The position numbers were made by a program, and so were the translations under genes. A DNA stretch of 51,560 bases from Streptomyces sp. MMG1121 (GTDB taxonomy: Bacteria > Actinomycetota > Actinomycetes > Streptomycetales > Streptomycetaceae): positions 1 to 51,560 of the forward strand of contig NZ_LGDV01000208.1 in assembly GCF_001280015.1 (NCBI RefSeq), read 5' to 3'. Numbering within the stretch: the first letter of the stretch is position 1; each line of letters begins with the position of its first letter. The notes beneath the pieces were generated by a model. The model did no database searches and was not told the DNA's origin. It saw only the letters and a list, made by a program, of their open reading frames with translations. Positions 31,411 to 40,526 of this stretch are shown piece after piece.

Positions 31411-32172
31411 TCAGCCCTGGTGAGGCAGCTGGGCCAGGGCCTTAAGGATGCGCTTCCAGGCGTCGCCAGACGCGTCCGCGTCGTAGCTCTCGGGACGGTC
31501 CTCACACAGAAAGCCATGCTGGGCAGCCGGATAGTCGATCAGCTCATGACGCACACCGGCCTGCTCAAGACGCTGCCCCATACGCTGCCACTCGACCATG
31601 GAGATCAGGAAGTCCTGTCCACCCACGAGACCGAGCAGCATCGCGCCGTGTGCGGCCACCGATGCCGCGCCCTGGGGAGTCAGAGGCGGTTCCGGCTCGG
31701 CCAGCGGAATCCCGCCGTCCAGGGTCCAACCGCCGTAGCAGCTGACGACCACGTCCAGCGGCAGACGCGTGGCCGCGAGGACACCGAGGTGACCACCAAG
31801 GGAGAACCCGACGAACGCGCGGCCAGCCCCGGCACCCAATTCCGCACCAGCCGCGAGGGACGCTTCGGTATCGTCCGCGACACCCTTGCGTGTCAGATGA
31901 CCGAGCAGCCGGAAACCCTCCTTGCGCCCGGCATCGTCGTAGCCGAGTTCGTCGCGGCGTGACTGACGCCAGTAGAAGTCCGGGGCGATCGCCAAGTAAC
32001 CGGCTGCTGCCAGCCGCTCGCACACCTTCTCCACCCAGGGTGTAACACCGAACAGTTCCATGCCAACCACCACGGTCGCCCGAGGCTCCTGCGCCAGTGG
32101 CGTGGCCGCATAGACGTCCGGCCCCTCAGACAAGCGCGTCCAACGAGCAGAAACCGACACAAGATCCGACAT
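31411..32172 (-). CDS. Dienelactone hydrolase family alpha/beta hydrolase
   Basis: The protein has 253 residues. The nucleophile motif is GFSLGGHLG (about 122-130), with Ser where classical dienelactone hydrolases have Cys. The acid is likely the Asp of LVGGQDFLIS and the base the His of PAAQHGFLCEDRPESYD. The core strand VVVGMELFGVTPWVEKVCER and LAAAGYLAIAPDFYWR are typical of the family. It is cytosolic and hydrolyses an ester or lactone of unknown identity. The stop codon abuts the decayed transposase, so the flanking context is rearranged and no pathway partner remains. Confidence 0.85.
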   Translation of the reverse strand: MSDLVSVSARWTRLSEGPDVYAATPLAQEPRATVVVGMELFGVTPWVEKVCERLAAAGYLAIAPDFYWRQSRRDELGYDDAGRKEGFRLLGHLTRKGVADDTEASLAAGAELGAGAGRAFVGFSLGGHLGVLAATRLPLDVVVSCYGGWTLDGGIPLAEPEPPLTPQGAASVAAHGAMLLGLVGGQDFLISMVEWQRMGQRLEQAGVRHELIDYPAAQHGFLCEDRPESYDADASGDAWKRILKALAQLPHQG

Positions 32173-32292
32173 GGTTGTCCCCCCAGACGAGCAGCAAAGA
32201 GATTCCGCAGCCTGGCCGCAGGCTCCCTCAGGCTAACCCGAGCCATTTGCCGACTCACCCCCACCCCCAACCACTTCCGATACACGCCCTAG

Positions 32293-33505
32293 TACTCCAG
32301 TCAGAGATCGTGTCCTGAGCTGGTTCTTCTTCGGTAGTGGCAACGGCGGGCGATGGCTTGGTGGTGGCTGCGCCACTGGGACCAGTTCAGTGTGTGGAGT
32401 CGTCGGTCCTGGTGGGGTCTGGGGTGGGGCAGAAGAGTGTCCAGTAGGCGCCGGATCTCTGCCACGGTGAGGGGGATGAGGCTGGTGGTGTCGTTTCTGC
32501 CGCCCCCCCTTGCGGTGTCCTGGGCCCGGGCTGCGAGGACAGCGATGGCGAGCTCGCTGGGGTCGGACAGGCTGCGGCGGGCCATCACCCAGCGGTGATG
32601 GGTGGGTGGGTCCGGGTCGAAGATGATGCTGGCGGGCAGTTTGGCCGCGGCCCAGTCGTAGACGCGTGGGCCCTTGGCCCCGTCACCGCAGGACAGCCGC
32701 TGCCAGGCGTCGTTGGGTGCTTCCTCGATGAGCTGGTCGATGCGCCAGATGCCGGCCAGGGACTTGATCTGCTGGGACTTCGGCACCGCCACGACATAGC
32801 CGACGTCGAGCTGCTCGAGCAGGCGGCGGAAGGACCAGTCCTGTCCGTAAGCCTCATCGGCAGTCACCCATGCGGCAGGCAGGCCCGCGGCGATGCAGTG
32901 ACGGACCACGCCCCTGGCCAGCTCGCCCTTGGTCGCGAAGGTGCGCTCGTCGGGGATCTTCGCTTTCCGGCACCGTTCTCGATCCTTGGTCCAGCACTTG
33001 GGCAGGTAGAGCTCACGGTCGACCAGGGCTCTGCCATGGCCGGTGGCGTAGGCCGCGAAGACTCCGATCTGGCAGTTGTCGATCTTTCCCCAGGTGCCGG
33101 TGTACTGTCTCGACACCCCGGCCGACGTGGTGCCCTTCTTGATGAAGCCGGTGTCATCGATGATCAGCACTCCGCCCGGACCCAGTCGTTCGCCGACGTA
33201 CTCCCTCAGGTCATCCCGAACGGCATCGGCGTCCCAGCGGGCACCGTTCAGCAGATGCTGCAGCCCAGCAGGGTCGCGGTGTCCGGCGTACTCGGCCAGT
33301 TGCCAGCCGTTCTTGCGGCCCACCGGCGCCAGCAGGCCACGGACGTAGTCTCGCATCCGCCACCGCAGATCCGCCCGCCCGAACCGGCCCGCCACCAACG
33401 CGAAGACCGACTCCAACTCCTCGGCCCAGCCCTCGACTTCAGTCATCCCCTCCACGACCGGACAACGAGAACAACCAGCTCAGGACACGATCTCTGACTG
33501 GAGTA
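32293..33505. mobile_element. IS701-family element, internally deleted
   Basis: Perfect 33-bp terminal inverted repeats at 32293-32325 and 33473-33505 (TACTCCAGTCAGAGATCGTG...) are flanked by CTAG duplications at 32289-32292 and 33506-33509, as expected for IS701. At 1,213 bp it is shorter than usual for the family because its transposase lacks the last part of the catalytic domain. It sits directly against a MITE-like repeat. Confidence 0.9.
32301..33455 (-). pseudogene. IS701-family transposase with in-frame internal deletion
   Basis: The frame is open for 384 residues. The first two-thirds match IS701 transposases: MTEVEGWAEELESVFALVAG, GGVLIIDDTGFIKKGTTSAG (first catalytic Asp), AWVTADEAYGQDWSFRRLLE (second Asp). 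After RRSLSDPSELA the family segment with the third acidic residue (the RW..EECFQ.AK region, roughly 80-90 residues) is missing, and the sequence passes straight to the hydrophilic tail IPLTVAEIRRLLDTLL. The frame is kept, but the enzyme should be inactive. The perfect ends could still be moved in trans by a full-length relative. Confidence 0.75.
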
Positions 33506-33509
33506 CTAG

Positions 33510-33685
33510 GCCCTGTCGTCAGACTTCCGCCTGCCTCGCGGCGTCATGCACGCCCCCTCGCCGCACCGGGCCCCGGCCCGAGTACGTCCACAGTACGAGG
33601 GCCAAGGCCCGGCACGCCGAGAGCACGTACCTGACGCCGCCAGGCCCGCCCTCCGGGCGGACGGCGGGAGTCCGACGACAGGACC
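33510..33685. repeat. MITE-like element (about 176 bp, no coding capacity)
   Basis: The ends GGCCCTGTCGTCAGACTTCC (33510 onward) and, on the other strand, GGTCCTGTCGTCGGACTCCC (33685 backward) are inverted repeats of about 23 bp with 3 mismatches. The interior has further short dyads and no ORF. It abuts the right CTAG of the IS701 element, so the IS landed at its edge. No matching transposase is in the window. Confidence 0.6.
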
Positions 33686-33810
33686 TGGTGTGGTGAGCTG
33701 GGCGTGGTTCATGGTCAACCTGCGTGCACCCGTCCTGCGCCGGTCCAGCGGTGACCGGCGGACCCGCTCCCCGCTCAGGGGAACCGGTCCGCCGATCACC
33801 GGGTGCCGAC

Positions 33811-35349
33811 TCAGGCGAGCTGCAGCATGGTCTTCCAGGTGCTGCCGCCATAGGCGACTGTGGTGGCGCTGTTGATGCCGCCCTTGCCGTCGCCCTTGTA
33901 GAGGTGCAGGGTGCCGTCGTCCCAGATGGCCATCAGGTCGGCGATCCCGTCCCCGTTGAAGTCGCCGGCGGCCAGCTGGCGCACGGTGCCCCAGGTGCTG
34001 CCGCCGACCGGAACGGCGACCTGGCCGCCGACCTGGCCGGTGCCGTCACCGCCGTAGAGGTGCAGGGTGCCGTCGGTCCAGATGGCCATCAGGTCGGCGA
34101 TCCCGTCCCCGTTGAAGTCGCCGGCGGCCAGCTGCTTCACCGTGCCCCAGGTGCCACCGCCCGTGTTCACCTTGACCTGACCTTCGAGCTGTCCGTCGCC
34201 CTTGCCCTTGTAGAAGTGCAGGGTGCCGTCGGTCCAGATGGCCATCAGGTCGGCGATGCCGTCGCCGTCGAAGTCGCCGGCGGCCAGCTGCTTCACCGTG
34301 CCCCAGGTGCTGCCCCCGGTGGTGACGGTGACTCCGTCGGCGAACTTGCCCTTGCCGTCACCCTTGTAGATGTGCAGGGTGCCGTCGTCCCAGACGGCCA
34401 TGAGGTCGGCGATGCCGTCGTTCGTGAAGTCGCCCTTGGCGAGCTGCTTCGTGGTCTTCCAGGTGGTACCGCCGAGCTGGGCGATGTTCTGACCGCTCAG
34501 CCCCTTGGCCGCGTCACCGGGGTACAGGTGCAGGGTCCCGTCGTCCCAGAGGCCGGCGAGGTCGGCTATGCCGTCGCCGGTCACATCGTCCTGGGCCCGG
34601 AAGGCGGTCTGGTGAATCCAGTCGGCGAGGTCGTCGACCCGGACGTCGAACGCGTCGGTGCGGGTCTCCTGCGGGTCCATGCCCAGGCAACCACCCTGCC
34701 AGGAACGGGAGTTGACGGCCACGAGTTCCGGGGTTCCGTTGCTGACGCGCAGCGCCGGGCCGCCGCCGTCGCCCTGGCAGACCACGGCCTGGTCGGAGCC
34801 GGTGAGCGTGACATCGCCGCCGGCCGCGGAGGCGACGGTGAAGGAGGCGGAGTGCAGCTTGTCCGGCACCCATTCCGTCTTGGTACGGCCGAAGCCCAGG
34901 ACCGTCAGCTGCTCACCCGCGGCCGGGCCGGTGGTGGCGAGCTTGACCGGGGCGACGCCCTGGACACGGTGGGCGAGCTTGACCATCACGAGGTCGCGGT
35001 CGGTACGCGGGACGAGCTCGACCGCGTCCAGCACCGCCCCGCCGGACTGGGTCAGGTCGGTACGGCCCACCGTGACGGTGGTCTTGTAGGTGGGCTTGCC
35101 GGCCGTAGCGGGCTTGCCCGCGTCGGCGAAGCAGCTGGCGGCGGTGAGGACCCACTGGGGGGCCACCAGCACACCCGAGCAGGCCTGCTGCTCCGCGACG
35201 TTGATCTTCGCGGTGAAGGCGTAGGCGCCGTCCTGAGCGTCGGTGCCCGTCAGGGCGGGGGCCGGCGATGCGCCGACCAGACCGGCGGCGACAGTCGTGG
35301 CCGCGAGGAAGGTCGCGCTCCACGCCGCGCGTGAGTTGTTTTTGGTCAT
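33811..35349 (-). CDS. Secreted trypsin-fold pseudoprotease with FG-GAP repeats
   Basis: The protein has 512 residues. The signal peptide is MTKNNSRAAWSATFLAATTV... cleaved near ASPAPA. A trypsin-like (S1) domain spans about 40-250, but the catalytic His is replaced (VLTAASCF instead of TAAHC) and the Ser is replaced (CQGDGGGPALR instead of GDSGGP); only the Asp (RTDRDLVMVKL) remains. Five FG-GAP/VCBS-type blades follow, each with a metal-site-like motif such as DFNGDGIADLMAIWTDGTLH. The nearly identical blades arise from a DNA repeat of about 150 bp. The protein is extracellular and probably a binding or scaffold protein. It is the last gene of a likely operon with 35429 and 36008. Confidence 0.85.
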   Translation of the reverse strand: MTKNNSRAAWSATFLAATTVAAGLVGASPAPALTGTDAQDGAYAFTAKINVAEQQACSGVLVAPQWVLTAASCFADAGKPATAGKPTYKTTVTVGRTDLTQSGGAVLDAVELVPRTDRDLVMVKLAHRVQGVAPVKLATTGPAAGEQLTVLGFGRTKTEWVPDKLHSASFTVASAAGGDVTLTGSDQAVVCQGDGGGPALRVSNGTPELVAVNSRSWQGGCLGMDPQETRTDAFDVRVDDLADWIHQTAFRAQDDVTGDGIADLAGLWDDGTLHLYPGDAAKGLSGQNIAQLGGTTWKTTKQLAKGDFTNDGIADLMAVWDDGTLHIYKGDGKGKFADGVTVTTGGSTWGTVKQLAAGDFDGDGIADLMAIWTDGTLHFYKGKGDGQLEGQVKVNTGGGTWGTVKQLAAGDFNGDGIADLMAIWTDGTLHLYGGDGTGQVGGQVAVPVGGSTWGTVRQLAAGDFNGDGIADLMAIWDDGTLHLYKGDGKGGINSATTVAYGGSTWKTMLQLA

Positions 35350-35428
35350 GAACGGTCCTTGGTGAGGTTTTGAGGTCGCGGAAATGCCGCTGCATCCCGG
35401 TGATCGGTCGCTGAGGTGCGACCGCCGG

Positions 35429-35938
35429 TCAGTTGCTGGTGCGGATTTCCATGAGGACGAATTCGCGGGCCTGCGGATCGGCGGACTCGCCCACCGCGGT
35501 CCACTGGCCCTTCGTGACCTCGACCTGCTGCTGTGTGTTGTCCGCCGCGGTGAGACTGACGTCGGCGGCGTGGTCGGCCGAGCCCTTCACCCCGTACACG
35601 GAGGGGATTTCCAGGGTGAGCCAGCCGGAGGTGCCGGTGGTGCGGAAGCAGATCTTCTGGTTGCTGCGCGACCACACCTCCATCAGACCGGTCCCGGAGG
35701 AGCAGTCGGCGAGGGTGATGTGGCCGTCGCCGCGCTTGAGGACGATGCCCTGCGCCGCCTTGATCTTGTCGGCGCCGGGGTAGCCGAGGTCGTCGACCGC
35801 GTAGCCGGGCTGGTCGTTGACGACCGGCACAGCGGCGGTGTGCGAGCCGCTGCCGTGGGAGGTGGTGACGGCGACGAGCGCGGCGGCGCAGGCTGCGGCA
35901 GCCGCGGCGGTGACTGTGAACCGCCGTGCGAGTTTCAT
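35429..35938 (-). CDS. Small secreted protein, unknown function
   Basis: The protein has 169 residues. The signal peptide is MKLARRFTVTAAAAAACAAA through VAVTTSHGSGSHT. The mature part has DDLGYPGADKIKAAQGIVLK, DGHITLADCSSGTGLMEVWS and RSNQKICFRTTGTSGWLTLE, with two Cys able to pair, and ends REFVLMEIRTSN. The pattern is beta-rich and I do not recognise the family. It lies between the ALF-repeat protein gene (69 bp upstream) and the pseudoprotease gene (79 bp downstream) on the same strand, so it is probably co-expressed and may act in the same complex outside the cell. Confidence 0.75.
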   Translation of the reverse strand: MKLARRFTVTAAAAAACAAALVAVTTSHGSGSHTAAVPVVNDQPGYAVDDLGYPGADKIKAAQGIVLKRGDGHITLADCSSGTGLMEVWSRSNQKICFRTTGTSGWLTLEIPSVYGVKGSADHAADVSLTAADNTQQQVEVTKGQWTAVGESADPQAREFVLMEIRTSN

Positions 35939-36007
35939 GCAAGATCCTTTGTGTGAAGGTGCGTTGAATCGTGTGGTGCGCGGCCGTCGGCCGCGACGGC
36001 CTGGCGA

Positions 36008-39000
36008 CTAGAAGAGCGAGTTCCAGCCGTCGGAGATGGCGTCGCCGATGCCCGAGACGGTGTCGCCGACCTGGTCCCATGCCGTCGAGGCGAAGCCGAT
36101 CGCGGGCCCGACCACCTCATGGCCGAGCCGCGTGATGGTGACGGCACTGCTCTTCAGGCCCTCGATGCCCCACTCCTCGATCAACTGGGACGCGCCGGGA
36201 AGCTTGATCTTGCCGAGGGCGAAACCGCCCGTGACGGCACCCGCCACGAGACCGCCGACCGAGCTGAAGAAAGCGCCCGAGGTGAAGCCGTCGGTGAATC
36301 CGGTGATCACGGTGGAACCGATACCGGTGACCCACGAGATGGTCCCCGCCACGCCCGCGATCGCCTCACCGGCGGGCGGCGGAATGAGGAGGCTGATCGC
36401 GGCGACCGTACCGGCGGTGGCGCTGATCGCGCTCAGCGTCGCCGAGACGCCCCGCCAGTCGTCCTTGCTGCCCCAGCCCCCGGGGTTGTCGACCTTGTCG
36501 TTATTGCCGTTGTCGGCCGGGTCGACACCGTTCTGCTGGTTCTGCTTCGCCGCCTCCGCGGCCTTGCGCGCGGCTTCGGCGAGTTCCGCCTGCCGCTTGT
36601 CGGCTGCGGTCTTGCGGGCCTCGGAAGCGGCCTGGGCCGCGGCTGCCGCGTCCTTGCCGGCATCGGTGGCGGACTGGCGAGCGGCGTTCGCCGATGCCTG
36701 GGCCTGGCTCGCGGACTGGACCGCCGCGGCGGCGGAGGCCACGGCCTGGTTCGCGGAGTAGTTCGCGCGCCGCGCGGCACTGCGGGCGGAGGCGGCCGCG
36801 CTCTTCGCCTTGTCCGCGGAGGCTTGCGCGTCCTTCGCGGACTGTTCGGCGGCGTTCGCGTTGGTGTCCGCCTGTGTGGCGTAGTCGGCGGCCTTCTGGG
36901 CGGAAGCCTTCGCCTTGTCCGCCCACGCGGCCGCCTCGGTCGCGGCCTTGCGCGCATCGGCCGCGGCCTTGGACGCCGTATAGGCGTCCTGCTGCGCGTC
37001 CTGGGCCAGCTTCGCGGCACGGGCGATGGAGGCGCGCACGGCGGCTATGTGCGCGGCCGAGTCGGCATCGAGCTGCGCGGTGCGGTGGTGCACGGTGGTG
37101 ACGAAGTCACGGCGCATCCACGACGGGCCCTCGAGCGCCACCTGGGCGGCCGCCTTGGTGTACGGGCCCGCGGTGTTGAGGATGGTGAGGACGGCCACCT
37201 GGTCGTCCTCCATGACCTTGGCGGCGTAGGTGGCGAAGAAGTCGTGCAGGGCCTTGGCCGAGCCGTCGTTCAGGGCGGCGTTCGCCGACGCCGTGACCGC
37301 CTTGCCCGGCTTGGCGGCCAGGATCCGCAGGATGCCGACCCGGTTGTCCGCCGCGGCGGCGTCCAGGACGCCGCTGGTCAGGAAGGCGCCCACGGCCTTC
37401 GGGTCGCTGTCGGACAGTGCCGTGTGGGCGGCGTCGGCGACGGCCGCGGTGGACACCGTGGCCACGGCGAGGAGCGTTTCGCGGTCGTCCTGGTTCTGCG
37501 CGATCTGCCGGTCGGCGGAGACCCAGGCCAGGACGTCCTCGTCGGCGCCGGAGAGCGCGTAGTCGGCGGCGTCCCGGCTCCAGGTCCCGATGGTCGTGGA
37601 GATCAGGTTCATCGCCGCTCGGCGGCCCGTCGCGACGGCCTGAGCGGTGTCACCGGAGGCGTACGCCGCCTCGGCCTTGCCGATGAGGTCCTTGGTCGCG
37701 GCGTCCAGGGCGTCGGCCTGGGTGGCGGCGTTGCGCGCCGCGTCCCGGTCTGCCGCCTCCGCCTTCGCCATCTCCTGGGCCTCCGCGACGGACTGCGCCG
37801 TGTCGTCCGCCAGCTTCTGCGTCTCGGAGTCACGCGCGGCCTGCTCCACGGCCTGGGCGTTCTCGACCGCCTTCGCCGCCGCTTCGGCGGCCGTGACCGA
37901 CTCGGCGGCCCACGCGGTCGCCTTCTTGGCGAAGTCGGCCGCCTGCCCGGCGGAGTTCGCCGCGTCGTCCGCGGCCTTCGCCGCGTTGTCGGCATGGGTG
38001 GCGGCGTCGTTGGCCGCGTCGCGGGCGGTACGGGCCGCCGAGGCGGCGGTGTTGGCCAGGTTCTGGGCGGTGGACGCGGCCTGGGTGGCGCGGGCGGCCT
38101 GTGCGTCGGCTTCGGCGGCGGCGGCCTTCGCCTCGGCCGCCTCGGCCTGGGCCACGCCCGCGGACTGGGCGGCGGTGGCGGCGGAGTTGGCGGCGGAGGC
38201 CGCGTCGCGGGCCGCGCCGGCGGCGGCGGATCCGGCGGCCGCCGCCTGGCTGGAGGCGGTCGCCGCGTCGTCGGCGGCCTGGGCCGCGGTCCGGGCCTGG
38301 GCCGCCGCGTTGCGCGCGCCTTCCGCGGCCGCGCGGGCGGCCTTGGCCTTGGTGGCGTCCTGGGCCGCCGCGAGGGCGGCGGAGTAGGCGGCGGAGGCGG
38401 CCCGCCCCGCGGTGGCCGCGGCCTGGGCGGCGGCGGTGGCCGCCAGGGAGGCGCGGCGTGCGGCGTTGTGCGCGGCGGCGGACGCCTGGATGGCGGTGCG
38501 GGAAGCGGAGGCGGCGCCCTGTGCGGCGGAAGCGGCCTTACGTGCCGCCGCGGCGGACTTGGCGACATCGCTGCGGGCCGCGTCGGCCTCGGCGGCGGCC
38601 TTCTCGGCCGCTGCCTTCGCCTCGGCGGCCGCCTGCTTCGCCTTGTCCGACGCGGCGACGGCCCGGTCGGAGGTGAGCTTCGCCCGCTTGCCCTCGCGTT
38701 CCACGATCGCCACCAACTGCTCGATGGTGGCGCTCTCCTGGTCCCGCGCACGTGCGATGTACTGGCCGGTGGTCAGGAACCAGTGGATCGCTGCGGGCGT
38801 GCCGTCGTCCAGGGCGCGCTGCGCGTACGCCTTCACCTCGGGGGAGGCGGAGTTGAGGACGGTCAGGACCGCGACCCTCTCGTCCTCCTGCCGCGCGGTG
38901 ACCTGGGTGTTCAGTAGGAACTGGGACAGGGCGTCGCTGCTGCCGTCGTCGAGGGCCTTCTGCGCCTCGGTCCTGACCGCCGAGCCACCGCTGTTCAGGA

Positions 39001-39457
39001 TGGCCAGGGTGGTGACGCGGAGGTCCTCCAGCTCGGCGGTCTGGTATCCGCCGGCCAGGAAGGCGGCGATGGCGTCGTCACCGCCGTCCAGCGCGGTGGA
39101 GGCGTCACGAGCCGTGCCTTTGCCGGCGGCGGGCAGTGCCTTCAGGAGGGCGAACCGGTTGTCCTCGGCGGTGGCGAGCGCCAGGCCCTGGGACAGGAAC
39201 TGGTCGATGTCGGCGCCGGAGCCGGTCAGTGCCTGGGCCGCGGCACTCTTGACGGAACGTCCGCCGATCTTCCACGCGGTGACGGCCTTCGCCCGCCCGG
39301 TGTCGGGCAGTTGGGGGAGCCTCGGCAGATCTGGTGCGCCCGAGGCGGCGGTGGCGGCCAGCGCGCGGGAGGGCGCCGCGAGGGGTAGGGCGGTCGCCGC
39401 GGTGGCCGCGCCTATTGCGGTCAGGACGCGTCGTCTGCTCCAGTACGTGGTCTCCAT
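36008..39457 (-). CDS. Tat-exported ALF-repeat, alanine-rich coiled-coil protein
   Basis: The protein has 1,149 residues. ATG 39455-39457 is preferred over ATG 39467-39469 because GGGGGAT precedes it. The Tat signal is SRRRVLTAIGAATAATALPL. N-terminal ALF repeats (about 55-240) read like FLSQGLALATAEDNRFALLK and SQFLLNTQVTARQEDERVAV. A very long Ala-rich helical coiled coil (about 250-650) follows, then a second set of ALF repeats (LAWVSADRQIAQNQDDRETL; FLTSGVLDAAAADNRVGILR). A second Ala-rich coil leads to a C-terminal Gly/Ala hydrophobic region (SATLSAISATAGTVAAISLL; VGGLVAGAVTGGFALGKIKL) that could enter a membrane. The function of ALF repeats is unknown. The architecture suggests a surface filament or a pore-forming or effector-delivery protein, which is inference. 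Confidence 0.85.
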   Translation of the reverse strand: METTYWSRRRVLTAIGAATAATALPLAAPSRALAATAASGAPDLPRLPQLPDTGRAKAVTAWKIGGRSVKSAAAQALTGSGADIDQFLSQGLALATAEDNRFALLKALPAAGKGTARDASTALDGGDDAIAAFLAGGYQTAELEDLRVTTLAILNSGGSAVRTEAQKALDDGSSDALSQFLLNTQVTARQEDERVAVLTVLNSASPEVKAYAQRALDDGTPAAIHWFLTTGQYIARARDQESATIEQLVAIVEREGKRAKLTSDRAVAASDKAKQAAAEAKAAAEKAAAEADAARSDVAKSAAAARKAASAAQGAASASRTAIQASAAAHNAARRASLAATAAAQAAATAGRAASAAYSAALAAAQDATKAKAARAAAEGARNAAAQARTAAQAADDAATASSQAAAAGSAAAGAARDAASAANSAATAAQSAGVAQAEAAEAKAAAAEADAQAARATQAASTAQNLANTAASAARTARDAANDAATHADNAAKAADDAANSAGQAADFAKKATAWAAESVTAAEAAAKAVENAQAVEQAARDSETQKLADDTAQSVAEAQEMAKAEAADRDAARNAATQADALDAATKDLIGKAEAAYASGDTAQAVATGRRAAMNLISTTIGTWSRDAADYALSGADEDVLAWVSADRQIAQNQDDRETLLAVATVSTAAVADAAHTALSDSDPKAVGAFLTSGVLDAAAADNRVGILRILAAKPGKAVTASANAALNDGSAKALHDFFATYAAKVMEDDQVAVLTILNTAGPYTKAAAQVALEGPSWMRRDFVTTVHHRTAQLDADSAAHIAAVRASIARAAKLAQDAQQDAYTASKAAADARKAATEAAAWADKAKASAQKAADYATQADTNANAAEQSAKDAQASADKAKSAAASARSAARRANYSANQAVASAAAAVQSASQAQASANAARQSATDAGKDAAAAAQAASEARKTAADKRQAELAEAARKAAEAAKQNQQNGVDPADNGNNDKVDNPGGWGSKDDWRGVSATLSAISATAGTVAAISLLIPPPAGEAIAGVAGTISWVTGIGSTVITGFTDGFTSGAFFSSVGGLVAGAVTGGFALGKIKLPGASQLIEEWGIEGLKSSAVTITRLGHEVVGPAIGFASTAWDQVGDTVSGIGDAISDGWNSLF

Positions 39458-39741
39458 GCAATCCCCCATCGGTGTGCGCCCGACGGCGGTGCGGGATGTC
39501 CGGCAGCGGACCGCCGGGCATGCCAGCTGAGCATGTGGTCACCCGGCCTGGTGCTGACGGCGGTGCGTGATGCACGTGGCGGGTGATGCTGCTGTGAAGG
39601 TAACGCAAAGGAACAGGATTTGACCAACCGTCAACCTGTGCATTGCCCATGAGACACGCCACAGCCGCAAATGTCTGGTACGTCCATGTAGTTGGGGAAG
39701 TAATTCGGTGGCGCGATCCTCGTTCGTGGTGAACTGACCGT

Positions 39742-39890
39742 GTGACGACACCGCCGAGCCGGCTGCTGGAGGCCCTCCACCGCTTCAACTCCCCCCACCC
39801 CTGGGACCGCGCGACGCGCACTACCACCGTTGGCTGCTACGGCAGTTGCCCTGCAGGATCGGCCATGTCCTGGATGGGGCTTGGCGCGGG
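39742..39890 (+). pseudogene. SAM-dependent methyltransferase, N-terminal fragment with frameshift
   Basis: GTG 39742 opens MTTPPSRLLEALHRFNSPHPWD, the usual start of a class of Streptomyces class I methyltransferases. The expected continuation DAHYHRWLLRQLP is present in another frame (39803 onward), so a base has been gained or lost near 39800. The SAM-binding glycine motif that should follow (VLDVGCG) is only partly recognisable (VLDGAWRG). Downstream to about 40130 I see no further coding match. Confidence 0.5.
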
Positions 39891-40127
39891 CCCGCTCCGG
39901 GACCACGGGCAGGAACCGCGGCCCGCCGTCGTCGTCAACGGCGGTGACGTACTCGTACTCACGGATCGTAGGCGGAGGCCGGTCGTGGACGCAGCCGAAC
40001 CCGGCATCCCGCCGGAGCCGGACTCGCCTGATGGTCTACGTCATGGCCATCGTCCGCCGACCGGCACGAGTACCCAACTCGACATTCACACCAGACCCGT
40101 GACCTGCGACTTCATGATGCACACCGC

Positions 40128-40445
40128 TCAATGGGCAAAGAGCCTCCCGACGCTGTAAGGGTCGAAGGGAGGCGGGCTCTGCCGCGGTGCGACTGTCGGG
40201 CCTAAGCCCGATCCGGCAGTGCTCGGCGCGGCGGTCTCGTCGGCCGCCGCGGCTGCGCGCATCCGGGCGGGGGTCCAGTAGGCGAGGGTCTTGGCGTCCT
40301 GTGACGGGTCGCTGACCTTGACCACAGCAGGCGGACGGTCAGCTTCGGGGCTTGCGCCCGTGGCGTTCGCGGCGTGCGGTGGGGCGAGCGGCGCGGCCGA
40401 CAGGGCGAGGGCCGCCAGCAGCACGGACACGAGCTTTCGTGTCAT
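40128..40445 (-). pseudogene. N-terminal fragment of a secreted serine protease-like protein
   Basis: From ATG 40443-40445 it reads a signal peptide (MTRKLVSVLLAALALSAAPL) and a pro-region, VVKVSDPSQDAKTLAYWTPA then RMRAAA, typical of Streptomyces trypsin-like proteases. It ends SVGRLFAH at 40128, just where the first strand of the protease domain should begin. The whole catalytic domain is missing. A 105-residue secreted peptide could still be made. Confidence 0.5.
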
Positions 40446-40526
40446 GGAGAGCCTTTCTGACGGTCGGTTCGACACCGGCCGGCGTCTGCCGTCGCGCCGG
40501 ACCGGGCATCACATGAACGAATGGTT

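Noticed and set aside
33820..34560. Regular repeats of about 150 bp resembling an array
   Set aside because: They encode the FG-GAP blades of the pseudoprotease and are in frame throughout; not a CRISPR array or satellite.
36119..38917. A 932-codon plus-strand open frame antisense to the ALF-repeat gene
   Set aside because: It is Gly/Arg-rich shadow coding caused by the Ala-rich GC-biased sense gene; no ribosome-binding site or domain.
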